NCBI GenBank assembly: GCA_026395275.1
Contig: JAPLZA010000035.1
Span: forward strand, 1-6,828
From: Candidatus Staskawiczbacteria bacterium
Lineage (GTDB): Bacteria > Patescibacteriota > Minisyncoccia > Minisyncoccales > Staskawiczbacteraceae
DNA length: 6,828 bases
Direction of reading: 5' to 3'
The notes beneath the pieces are model-generated. The model was given only the letters and a program-made list of their open reading frames with translations. It had not been told where the DNA came from and did no database searches. Position numbers and translations under genes: made by a program. Below, piece after piece: positions 1-6,091 of this stretch (its first letter is position 1; each line of letters starts with the position of its first letter).

Positions 1-36
1 AGCATGCCTTAGGTCGACTGTGTCGGTAATTGGCGT

Positions 37-63
37 CCGGAGCGAGGAGGTAGGAAGCTCCGG
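37..63 (-). other. Hairpin with an anti-Shine-Dalgarno-like loop
   Basis: CCGGAGC (63-57) pairs perfectly with GCTCCGG (43-37), leaving a 13-base pyrimidine-rich loop (56-44) that reads TTCCTACCTCCTC on the minus strand. The loop contains ACCTCCT, the same word as the anti-Shine-Dalgarno end of 16S rRNA. GCGT (92-89) and ACGC (36-33) could close a larger domain around it. If the plus strand were transcribed instead, the loop would show GAGGAGG. Confidence 0.6.
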
Positions 64-94
64 CGGGATAGCCATCGCGACAATTTCGACGCTC

Positions 95-115
95 CTAGGG
101 GCGCCTTGCCCCTAG
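95..115 (-). other. GC-rich eight-bp hairpin in the RNA
   Basis: CTAGGGGC (115-108) pairs perfectly with GCCCCTAG (102-95) around the loop AAGGC (107-103). It stands five bases downstream of the 121-164 stem, so the two could stack. No T-run follows, so it does not look like a terminator. It carries no G-U pair and by itself does not show the strand. Confidence 0.65.
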
Positions 116-120
116 ATCAG

Positions 121-164
121 GAATTGACCGCTTGCTACTTGCTCGCAGCCCTGTTGGTCAATTC
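121..164 (-). other. Nine-bp stem with inner hairpin in the RNA
   Basis: GAATTGACC (164-156) pairs perfectly with GGTCAATTC (129-121). Inside, GCTGC (149-145) pairs with GTAGC (138-134) around a six-base loop. The inner stem has one G-U pair (146/137) on the minus strand that would be A-C on the plus strand. The two stems are joined by an internal loop of 6 and 4 bases. Confidence 0.65.
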
Positions 165-230
165 ATCAGCCCTAACTATGGCTAACACTTACCGCGCATT
201 AGCTGACGACCGCCGGTCTCTGATACCTGC

Positions 231-283
231 CAACTGTCCGCGGAACTGCCCACTCTTAAAGCGAGCAATTCTGCAGACAGTTG
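231..283 (-). other. Long near-perfect hairpin in the RNA
   Basis: On the minus strand, 283-276 pairs with 231-238 (8 bp), 275-273 with 239-241, and 271-260 with 243-254. This gives 23 pairs with a single A-C mismatch (272/242) and a five-base loop at 259-255. Four pairs are G-U on the minus strand: 275/239, 268/246, 264/250 and 262/252. On the plus strand all four would be A-C mismatches, so this element gives the best evidence for which strand is the RNA. No T-run follows, so it is not an intrinsic terminator. Confidence 0.75.
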
Positions 284-312
284 AAAATACTTAAAGAACT
301 TCTTACGGTTTA

Positions 313-341
313 ATGATAGCAATACGTTATAACCTCGTCAA
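313..341 (-). promoter_or_regulatory. Sigma-70-type promoter for the left-end RNA
   Basis: On the minus strand, TTGACG (341-336) is followed by a 17-base spacer and TATCAT (318-313). TGC stands directly before the -10 box, giving an extended -10 as well. Each box differs from consensus at one position (TTGACA, TATAAT). Transcription should start near 306. The TGA stop codon of gatA (340-338) lies inside the -35 box, so the promoter sits exactly where the operon's last gene ends. No terminator (GC-rich hairpin plus T-run) is visible between gatA and this promoter, so the operon transcript could also read through into the RNA. Confidence 0.7.
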
Positions 342-1747
342 GTCTTTTCAATTTGTTCTGCAACTGATAAAATTTTATTTTCCTGAAAATGATTTCCAAT
401 AATTTGTAAGCCAACTGGCAATTTTCCCACTTTCCCAACGGGCAAAGAAAGTCCGGGCAGTCCGGCTAGCTTCATTGGAATAGTGTAAATGTCAGCTAAA
501 TACATTGCAATTGGGTCGTCTGCTTTCTCCCCAATTTTAAAAGCAGGAAAAGGAGAAACCGGAGTAAAAATTAAATCTACTTTTTCAAAAGCTTTTTCAA
601 AGTCTTGTTTTATTAACTGCCTAACTTCCTGAGCTTTTTTATAATAAGCATCATAATATCCCGATGACAAACAATATGTTCCAATCATAATTCTGCGCTT
701 AACTTCAGCGCCAAATCCATGACCTTTTGATTTTAAATAAACATCTAATAAATCTTTCCCAGGTTCTGATAAACCATATTTTATTCCGTCAAAACGAGCC
801 AAGTTAGCTGAAATTTCAGACGGACCAATTATATAATAAGAAGCCAAGGCATATTCCGTGCTTGGTAAACTTATTTCAATAATTTTAGCTCCTAATTTTT
901 CAGCTTTTTTGATTGCATCCCTTACTATTTTCTCTACCTCGGGCTCTATGCCTTTAGCGAAATATTCTTTTGGAACTCCAATTTTCAAACCTTTTAAATC
1001 AACTTCTGATTCCTTAAATTTATAATCAACAGAAGTTGCATCTTTTAAGTCTTTACCAGAAATCGCTTCAAAAACAATTTTTGCATCTTCAACGCTTTTA
1101 GTCATAGAACCAATCTGGTCTAGTGATGAACCATGAGCAATTAATCCGTAGCGAGACACAGATCCATAAGTAGGGCACAATCCAACAATCCCGCAGAAGG
1201 AAGCCGGCTGTCTTATTGAACCTCCTGTGTCAGATCCTAAGGTGTAAACTGCCATTTCTGATGCCACCGCTGCCGCCGAACCAGAAGAACTCCCTCCAGA
1301 AACTCTTGTTTTGTCATGCGGATTCTTTGTTGGTCCAAATGCGGAATTTTCTCCACTGCCACCCATTGTAAACTCATCTAAATTTGTTTTTCCTAAAATA
1401 ACAGCCCCTTCTTTTTTTAATTTTTCAATTACAGTTGCGTCATACGGAGCCACATAATTTTCTAAAATTTTTGACCCGGCAGTACATTTCTGGTCTTTAA
1501 CCATTATTGCATCTTTTATGGCACATGGAACTCCACAGAGTATTCCGAAATCTTTTGATTCGATTTTCTTATCAGCTTCTTCTGCCTGTGCTAAAGCGCC
1601 CGCCTCATCAACCAATAAATAAGCGTTGAGTTCTTTATTATTTTTTTTAATTTTCTCTAAAAACGCTTTCGTTAAATCAACAGAAGTAAAATCTCCTTTT
1701 TTAAGTCCTTCGTGGCACTGTCTTATTGTTAACTTTGTTAAATCCAC
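338..1747 (-). CDS. gatA: Glu-tRNA(Gln)/Asp-tRNA(Asn) amidotransferase subunit A
   Basis: GatA is the glutaminase subunit of the GatCAB complex. It releases ammonia from glutamine so that mischarged Glu-tRNA(Gln) or Asp-tRNA(Asn) becomes Gln-tRNA(Gln) or Asn-tRNA(Asn) in the cytoplasm. The 469 residues match the usual length (about 485). The amidase signature is complete: Lys78, cis-Ser153 in the GGSSSGS stretch (151-157) and nucleophile Ser177 in DTGGSIRQP, with Lys-Ser-Ser spacing as in known GatA. The GatA-type block TNLDEFTMGG is at 121-130, and the C-terminus (PVGLQIIG at 444-451) is intact. The start is GTG, and its first G is the last base of the gatC stop (TAGTG); with no Shine-Dalgarno sequence visible, translation is probably coupled to gatC. 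The TGA stop lies inside the -35 box of the next promoter. gatB is not in this window and must lie elsewhere for the complex to work. Confidence 0.96.
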   Translation of the reverse strand: MDLTKLTIRQCHEGLKKGDFTSVDLTKAFLEKIKKNNKELNAYLLVDEAGALAQAEEADKKIESKDFGILCGVPCAIKDAIMVKDQKCTAGSKILENYVAPYDATVIEKLKKEGAVILGKTNLDEFTMGGSGENSAFGPTKNPHDKTRVSGGSSSGSAAAVASEMAVYTLGSDTGGSIRQPASFCGIVGLCPTYGSVSRYGLIAHGSSLDQIGSMTKSVEDAKIVFEAISGKDLKDATSVDYKFKESEVDLKGLKIGVPKEYFAKGIEPEVEKIVRDAIKKAEKLGAKIIEISLPSTEYALASYYIIGPSEISANLARFDGIKYGLSEPGKDLLDVYLKSKGHGFGAEVKRRIMIGTYCLSSGYYDAYYKKAQEVRQLIKQDFEKAFEKVDLIFTPVSPFPAFKIGEKADDPIAMYLADIYTIPMKLAGLPGLSLPVGKVGKLPVGLQIIGNHFQENKILSVAEQIEKT

Positions 1748-2028
1748 TAAAGTATTGTTTTAACTTTAATATAATCGTCCTTTTTATCCGGGGCTGCGTC
1801 AATTAATTTTTCTACCACTTCCCTATTCTGAGAAATTATTTCATCTCTTCGTAACGATAAAACTTTTGCCGAAGCGATTTGCGCCTTTGATAATTTGGGC
1901 GCCTTTTTGAGTAACGCAAAATAATCCAAAATAGCCGACAGGTCTTTCTGCATTTTTTCAACTTCTTTGTCACTTAATTCTAATCTGGCAAGTTTTGCAA
2001 TTCGTAAAACCTCTTCTTTTGAAATCAT
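1747..2028 (-). CDS. gatC: Glu-tRNA(Gln)/Asp-tRNA(Asn) amidotransferase subunit C
   Basis: GatC is the small subunit that wraps around and stabilises the GatA-GatB pair. At 93 residues it has the usual family length. Seen: the N-terminal helix with the family pattern IAKLARLELSDKE (10-22), the second helix with LSAILDYFALLKK (30-42), the LRRDE motif at 59-63 (family: LReD), and the AP..kddYikVk tail that corresponds to the family's AP...gyfkVP ending. It lies 29 bases after mreB and overlaps gatA by one base (TAGTG). The ATG start at 2028 has no clear Shine-Dalgarno sequence; the leader is mostly A and T. The assignment rests on these motifs together with the adjoining gatA. Confidence 0.93.
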   Translation of the reverse strand: MISKEEVLRIAKLARLELSDKEVEKMQKDLSAILDYFALLKKAPKLSKAQIASAKVLSLRRDEIISQNREVVEKLIDAAPDKKDDYIKVKTIL

Positions 2029-2057
2029 ATATCTATGATAGCCAAAATTTTTACTTT

Positions 2058-3080
2058 TTAATATGGGACGTCGCCGTCTTCGTCTTTAGACATTACTTCT
2101 GACAAAGTTTCTATATTTTCTAAGGCAATACCCGCTCCCCTAACAACCGCTGTTAATGGGTCATCAATTATTTTACACGGCATTTTTGTTTCTTTAGAAA
2201 TTAAAACATCAAGGCCCCGCAATAAAGAACCGCCACCTGCCAAATAAATTCCATTGGTCATCACGTCTGCTAATAGTTCCGGCGGAGTTTCTTCAATTGT
2301 TATTTTAATAGCTGCAATAATTTGTTTTACCGACCTGTCTAAAGCTCTCTGAACATCGTCATTAAAAATTACAACTTCTTCCGGCAAACCCGTAACCAAA
2401 TTTCTTCCGCGCATTGCCATTTCTTTCTTCTCTTTCATGGGCATAGCAGAACCAATATTTATTTTAATTAATTCTGCGGTTCTTTCTCCAATCAAAAGTT
2501 TATATTCTTTCTGCGCAAACTGAATTATATCATCGTTCAATTTATCTCCGGCAATTCTTAAGCTCCTGAAAGCCACAATTCCTCCCAAAGAAATTACCGC
2601 CACTTCTGTTGTTCCTCCGCCAATATCAACAATAAAATTTCCTCCGGCTTCCTCTTCAATTAAAAAAACTGTTCTGGCTCCGGCGTTTTTTGCCGCATCT
2701 CTTACAGCTTTTCTTTCAACCTCTGTGACTCCGCAAGGAATTCCAATAATAACTCTTGGCATACTCACTAAACCAAACATTTTTTTACTACTGGTAGTTG
2801 CTTTTTCAATAAAGTATTTTAACATTTGTTCAGTCACCTCAAAATCGGAAATAACTCCGCTAACTAGCGGTCTTGTAGCAGAAATGTATGCTGGTGTGCG
2901 CCCAACCATTTTTTTAGCTTCTTCTCCAATAGCTAAAATTTGTCCTGTTTTATTATTAACAGCAACCACAGAGGGTTCATTTATAATTATTCCCCTATCT
3001 TTCACGTAAACCAAAGAATTGGCGGTTCCTAAATCAATCGCCATATCAATCGATAACAATGAAGCTAGTTTCTTAAACAT
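2058..3080 (-). CDS. mreB: Rod-shape actin MreB, with an apparent internal deletion
   Basis: MreB is a bacterial actin that forms membrane-associated filaments and guides cell-wall synthesis in rod-shaped cells. The 340 residues show phosphate-1 DLGTANS (16-22), phosphate-2 DIGGGTTE (152-159), ERTAE (199-203), and the adenosine motif LAGGGSLLRGL (280-290). The N-terminus (FKKLASLLS) resembles the membrane-binding start of other MreBs. Oddity: after LIEE (140-143) the usual family stretch, PMAAAIGAGLPVSEAT in E. coli, is replaced by EAG before GNFIVDIGGG. About 13 residues, the connect-1 helix region, are missing in frame. This could be a real variant or an assembly error. mreC, mreD and rodA are not adjacent. 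The gene starts 41 bases after proS; GAGGG in that leader stands rather far (17 bases) upstream of the ATG. The C-terminal acidic tail (SKDEDGDVPY) is unremarkable. Confidence 0.94.
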   Translation of the reverse strand: MFKKLASLLSIDMAIDLGTANSLVYVKDRGIIINEPSVVAVNNKTGQILAIGEEAKKMVGRTPAYISATRPLVSGVISDFEVTEQMLKYFIEKATTSSKKMFGLVSMPRVIIGIPCGVTEVERKAVRDAAKNAGARTVFLIEEEAGGNFIVDIGGGTTEVAVISLGGIVAFRSLRIAGDKLNDDIIQFAQKEYKLLIGERTAELIKINIGSAMPMKEKKEMAMRGRNLVTGLPEEVVIFNDDVQRALDRSVKQIIAAIKITIEETPPELLADVMTNGIYLAGGGSLLRGLDVLISKETKMPCKIIDDPLTAVVRGAGIALENIETLSEVMSKDEDGDVPY

Positions 3081-3121
3081 AATTTATTATTTTAAACCCT
3101 CGCACCCTTCATACAAAAAAT

Positions 3122-4384
3122 TTATAGAGGGCTGTAAACATTTTCTAAAGCTTTTGATAATTGTTTTATTTTTATAATTTTGGCCTGCTGTTTGTCTCTC
3201 TCTTTTATTTCAACAGAATTTTTCTCAACTGTTTTCTCTGAAACAATAACCCTGAAAGGAATTCCAATTAAATCTGCCTCAGCAAATTTTTCTCCTGGCG
3301 ACTTATCCTGCCTATCATCATATAATACTTGAACGCCTTCCTTTTGCAAGTCTTGATAAATTTTTAATGCTGTGTTTTTAATTTTTCTGTTTTCTGATTT
3401 AAGCTCAATTAAATGCACTTTAAAAGGAGATATTTCTTTTGGCCAAACGATTCCCTTCTCGTCGCAATTAACCTCTACGACAGCTCCCATTGCGCGAGAT
3501 AAACCAATACCATAGCAACCCATAATAACCGGCTTTTCTTGCCCAAATTTATCTTTATATTTTAATTCAAATGGTAAAGAATATTTTGTACCAAGTTTAA
3601 ATATATTTCCAACTTCAACTGCCTTTTTCTCTTCAAAGCTGTCCGAACTGCAGTTTGGACAAGCCGGATTTTCTGCTTTTATTTCTTTATTAATTGCTAT
3701 TTTACATTTGTTGCAAATATAAATTAAATCTTCTCCGCTATCTAAAACCATTTGAAACTCGTGCGAATATTTTGAGAAGGTTCCGCCGGAAGCCAAAGTT
3801 AAATATGTCTTGTTTTTTATGCCCAACTCTTTGAAGACATTAAAATAAACCTTTATCATTTTCTCATAATATTTATCTAAATCTTCCTGAGTTTCGTGGA
3901 AAGAATATAAATCTTTCATCAAAAATTCTCTGGTTCTTAAAATCCCTGACTTTGCCCTTAATTCATCCCTAAATTTTGTCTGAATCTGAAAAACAGCTAA
4001 TGGCAAATCCTTGTAAGAGAAAATAACTTTTTTTGCTAAAGGGCTAATAACTTCCTCGTGCGTAGGACCTAGGGCATATTCTTTGTCGCCCGAACCTTTT
4101 ATTCTAAAAAGAATGTCCAAGTTGTTCCATCTTCCGGTTTTTAACCAATTTTCTTTCGGTTGCAAAACCGGCATTAAAATTTCCTGCCCGCCGGCTTCCT
4201 CCATGTTTTTACGGATTATATTCTCAATATTTTTTAAAACTTTGTATCCTAACGGCAAAAAGCTGTAAACTCCTGCCATTAACTGATCTACAAATCCGGC
4301 ACGCACCAACAAGTCTGCAGATATGGACTCTGTATCTGATGATTTATTTTTTGATGTTTTAGAAAAAAGTTTTGATTGCAACAT
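3122..4384 (-). CDS. proS: Prolyl-tRNA synthetase, short form without editing insertion
   Basis: This class II synthetase joins proline to tRNA(Pro) in the cytoplasm. The 420 residues show motif 1 (about 44-76, PLGYKVL to MPVLQP), the TxE-type loop GPTHEE (106-111), motif 2 FRDE to REFLMKD (138-158), the GGTFSKYSHEF block (200-210), motif 3 GIGLSR (292-297), and the anticodon-binding domain (about 320-405, with DDR at 356-358 and PGEKF at 363-367). The usual bacterial enzyme is about 570 residues because an editing domain (INS) of roughly 180 residues sits between motifs 2 and 3. Here that space holds only a short four-cysteine zinc-ribbon-like segment, Cys224, Cys227, Cys242 and Cys245. Clearing of Ala-tRNA(Pro) would therefore need a separate protein, if it happens at all. 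The ATG follows rseP by 23 bases that are entirely A or T, with no Shine-Dalgarno sequence. Confidence 0.95.
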   Translation of the reverse strand: MLQSKLFSKTSKNKSSDTESISADLLVRAGFVDQLMAGVYSFLPLGYKVLKNIENIIRKNMEEAGGQEILMPVLQPKENWLKTGRWNNLDILFRIKGSGDKEYALGPTHEEVISPLAKKVIFSYKDLPLAVFQIQTKFRDELRAKSGILRTREFLMKDLYSFHETQEDLDKYYEKMIKVYFNVFKELGIKNKTYLTLASGGTFSKYSHEFQMVLDSGEDLIYICNKCKIAINKEIKAENPACPNCSSDSFEEKKAVEVGNIFKLGTKYSLPFELKYKDKFGQEKPVIMGCYGIGLSRAMGAVVEVNCDEKGIVWPKEISPFKVHLIELKSENRKIKNTALKIYQDLQKEGVQVLYDDRQDKSPGEKFAEADLIGIPFRVIVSEKTVEKNSVEIKERDKQQAKIIKIKQLSKALENVYSPL

Positions 4385-4407
4385 ATTTTTTATTATTAAT
4401 TAAAAAT

Positions 4408-5532
4408 TTAAATTGATGATTTTAAAAAGTCAAAAAAACGAGGAATATCAAATTTTATTGTTATAAATAAAGACAAAATAATCAATATCAAAAAACACGA
4501 CACCGTAATTCCCTGCTCCACTTTTACTGAAACCGGCTTACCTTTTATTTTTTCTATCAACAAAAACACCAATTTACCCCCGTCTAACGCCGGAATTGGA
4601 AATAAATTAAATATGGCAATGAAAACAGAAATAATTCCTATAAAATATAAAAAGAATCCAATCCCATAACTTGCCGCATTAGCTAAAAATACCGTAATTC
4701 CTAATGGCCCTGCAAACTCAGCTCCTTGCGGTAAGCCTTTCTGCGACGCTAGGTCTGCAAAAACGCTGTACAAACCCTTTAGAGCGTCAATGGTTGTCTG
4801 CCAAGTATAAATTACGCCTTGGACTGGGGCCATGTACCAGGAAGTTTTTTTAATAAGAGTGGCCATTCTTTCTAGCGCAACCCCAACTGACCCCTGACCT
4901 ACTGGAGGATTAATTCTTGGAGTTAAATTAAAATTTAAACTTTGATTCTGTCTTTTAACTCTTATTGTTATTTCTTTTCCTTTATTATCATTCGTAATTT
5001 TTTGGAAATCAGAAATTTTGTTAATTTTTGTATCCAACCCGCCTGCTATAACGTCTGTTATTGTGTCTGTAGCTTTAATTCCTGCAAGACCCGCCGGAGA
5101 ATTTTGAGATATTGAAATAACTTTTACTTGCGGGTTTGTTAATCCTTGCGCCTCACTGTCGCCAACCGGCAAATCGCTACCAATTGCAAAAACAATTGAA
5201 AAAATAATTGCAGCTGCCACCCAAAAGGCCGCCACTCCTCCAATAACAATTAAAACTCTTTGCCAAATTTTAAGATTAGAAAAACTCCTATAATCATCCA
5301 CTCCGCCTTCTTCACCATAAATTTTTACAAAAGCTCCAAGCGGAATCCAATTTACAGAATAAATTGTTTCTCCAATTTTTTTACCAAAAATTCTTGGAGG
5401 ATATCCAATGCCAAATTCTTCAACTTTAACCCCAAATTTTTTAGCTATTATAAAATGCCCAAACTCATGGACAATCATTAAGGCTATTAAAGTTAAAAAT
5501 GCTATTACTAAAATTATAATTGATGAAATCAT
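4408..5532 (-). CDS. rseP: Site-2 zinc metalloprotease, RseP/RasP family
   Basis: This intramembrane protease cuts transmembrane segments of anti-sigma factors, leftover signal peptides and similar substrates. In 374 residues I see a first membrane helix (about 4-28) with the zinc motif HEFGH (22-26), a second (about 92-117), one PDZ-like domain (about 135-205, with SPAGLAGIKATD at 145-156), a third (about 290-311) leading into the third zinc-ligand motif NLFPIPALDGG (309-319), and a fourth (about 342-360). Catalytic residues are therefore His22, Glu23, His26 and Asp317. In the second helix the family's G-P-x-x-N pattern reads G98-G99-V-A-A102, so the usual Pro and Asn are missing. The substrate is unknown. 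The ATG overlaps the frr stop by one base (TAATG), which suggests translational coupling. Location next to frr and proS agrees with the classic bacterial gene order. Confidence 0.93.
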   Translation of the reverse strand: MISSIIILVIAFLTLIALMIVHEFGHFIIAKKFGVKVEEFGIGYPPRIFGKKIGETIYSVNWIPLGAFVKIYGEEGGVDDYRSFSNLKIWQRVLIVIGGVAAFWVAAAIIFSIVFAIGSDLPVGDSEAQGLTNPQVKVISISQNSPAGLAGIKATDTITDVIAGGLDTKINKISDFQKITNDNKGKEITIRVKRQNQSLNFNLTPRINPPVGQGSVGVALERMATLIKKTSWYMAPVQGVIYTWQTTIDALKGLYSVFADLASQKGLPQGAEFAGPLGITVFLANAASYGIGFFLYFIGIISVFIAIFNLFPIPALDGGKLVFLLIEKIKGKPVSVKVEQGITVSCFLILIILSLFITIKFDIPRFFDFLKSSI

Positions 5533-6089
5533 TATACTAATTCGTTTTTCTTTTTTTCCACTAATGCTTTAATTTTTTCCTGATAACCATCGACTACTTT
5601 TTGTAATTCATCTTTCCCGCGGAATTTGTCATCTTCGGAAATTTCTTTAGCCTTTTGAGCTGCCTGAATTTTGTTCCAAACATCTTCTCTCTGCCTGCGC
5701 ATCACTTGTTTTGCCTGTTCTGCTTTTTCATTCAAAATTTTCCCTAAAGATAGTCTATATTCCTCTGTTAGCATGGGCAAATTCAACCTGATGACATTTT
5801 TATCAACGGCGCAAGACATGCCCAACCCTGATTGGGCAATTGCTTTTTCTATGGGTTCTATATATGAAATGTCCCATGGCTGTATTACAATCTGGTTATT
5901 TGATGGAGTTGAAATAGCTCCTAATTGTTTCAAAGAAAACTTTGACCCAAAAGCATTTACCTCTATGTCTTCAACCAAAGCCGGCGAAGCCCTTGAGGTT
6001 CTTATTTTTGCCAGTTCTCCTTCTAAAAATTTGAATGATTTTTCAAATTCTGGTTTAGCTTTATCTATTAATTCTTTATATGTAGGCAT
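5532..6089 (-). CDS. frr: Ribosome recycling factor
   Basis: RRF, together with EF-G, splits the post-termination ribosome so that its subunits can be reused. At 185 residues it matches the family length exactly. Seen: the domain I helix block KIRTSRASPALVEDI (28-42), the domain II region (about 45-100) with QLGAIS and QPWD, PMLTEEYR (105-112; family P-LTEERR), the helix EQAKQVMRRQRED (124-136) and the EISEDD motif (149-154). Aligned to E. coli from memory, the functionally important Arg132 corresponds to Arg134 here, while the next arginine of the RRD motif is Glu135. The start ATG is two bases after the holB stop, and the stop TAA shares its last base with the rseP ATG. No strong Shine-Dalgarno sequence is visible; a weak GGA lies about 13 bases before the ATG. 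Confidence 0.96.
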   Translation of the reverse strand: MPTYKELIDKAKPEFEKSFKFLEGELAKIRTSRASPALVEDIEVNAFGSKFSLKQLGAISTPSNNQIVIQPWDISYIEPIEKAIAQSGLGMSCAVDKNVIRLNLPMLTEEYRLSLGKILNEKAEQAKQVMRRQREDVWNKIQAAQKAKEISEDDKFRGKDELQKVVDGYQEKIKALVEKKKNELV

Positions 6090-6091
6090 AA

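Larger units (their letters stand above)
1..306 (-). ncRNA. Uncharacterised structured RNA, 3' end beyond the window
   Basis: Seen: the first 300 bases are 54% G+C against about one third in the genes. All three minus-strand frames are broken by stops, and several strong hairpins follow one another (231-283, 121-164, 95-115, 37-63). A promoter at 313-341 points into the region, placing the predicted 5' end near 306. Strand choice: five pairs in these stems are G-U when the minus strand is transcribed but A-C mismatches on the plus strand. Not recognised: near the 5' end I see no GGGG acceptor start or ALAA-type tag frame (tmRNA), no GAGGAAAGTCC-like block (RNase P RNA), and no tRNA T-arm. It could be a free-standing RNA, a long structured leader of a gene or rRNA operon further left, or the guide RNA of a mobile element; the missing 3' part would decide. 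An RNA is well supported, its identity is unknown. Confidence 0.68.

Noticed and set aside
18..26. CCGACACAG on the minus strand, resembling a 23S rRNA word
   Set aside because: Only nine bases match and the flanks diverge; no further 23S rRNA similarity is seen.
201..210. GTCGTCAGCT on the minus strand, identical to a universal 16S rRNA word
   Set aside because: The ten-base identity does not extend on either side, and the surrounding sequence is not 16S-like; probably chance.
170..215. Possible tmRNA tag on the plus strand (Ala-Asn-Thr-Tyr-Arg-Ala-Leu-Ala-Asp-Asp)
   Set aside because: It resembles a tag such as ANDENYALAA only loosely, is not followed by an in-frame stop at the right place, no tmRNA acceptor/T-arm is found around it, and the stem wobble pairs favour the other strand.
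106..294. Plus-strand open frame of 62 codons starting with TTG
   Set aside because: It lies across the arms of the RNA hairpins, resembles no protein I know, has no Shine-Dalgarno sequence, and runs against the promoter and the G-U strand evidence.
293..303. Palindrome AAGAACTTCTT as a terminator after gatA
   Set aside because: It has no loop, no GC-rich stem and no T-run at the right place; it also lies within the predicted start of the RNA.
2725..3009. Plus-strand open frame of 94 codons
   Set aside because: It is antisense to mreB, whose frame is fully conserved there; no recognisable protein.
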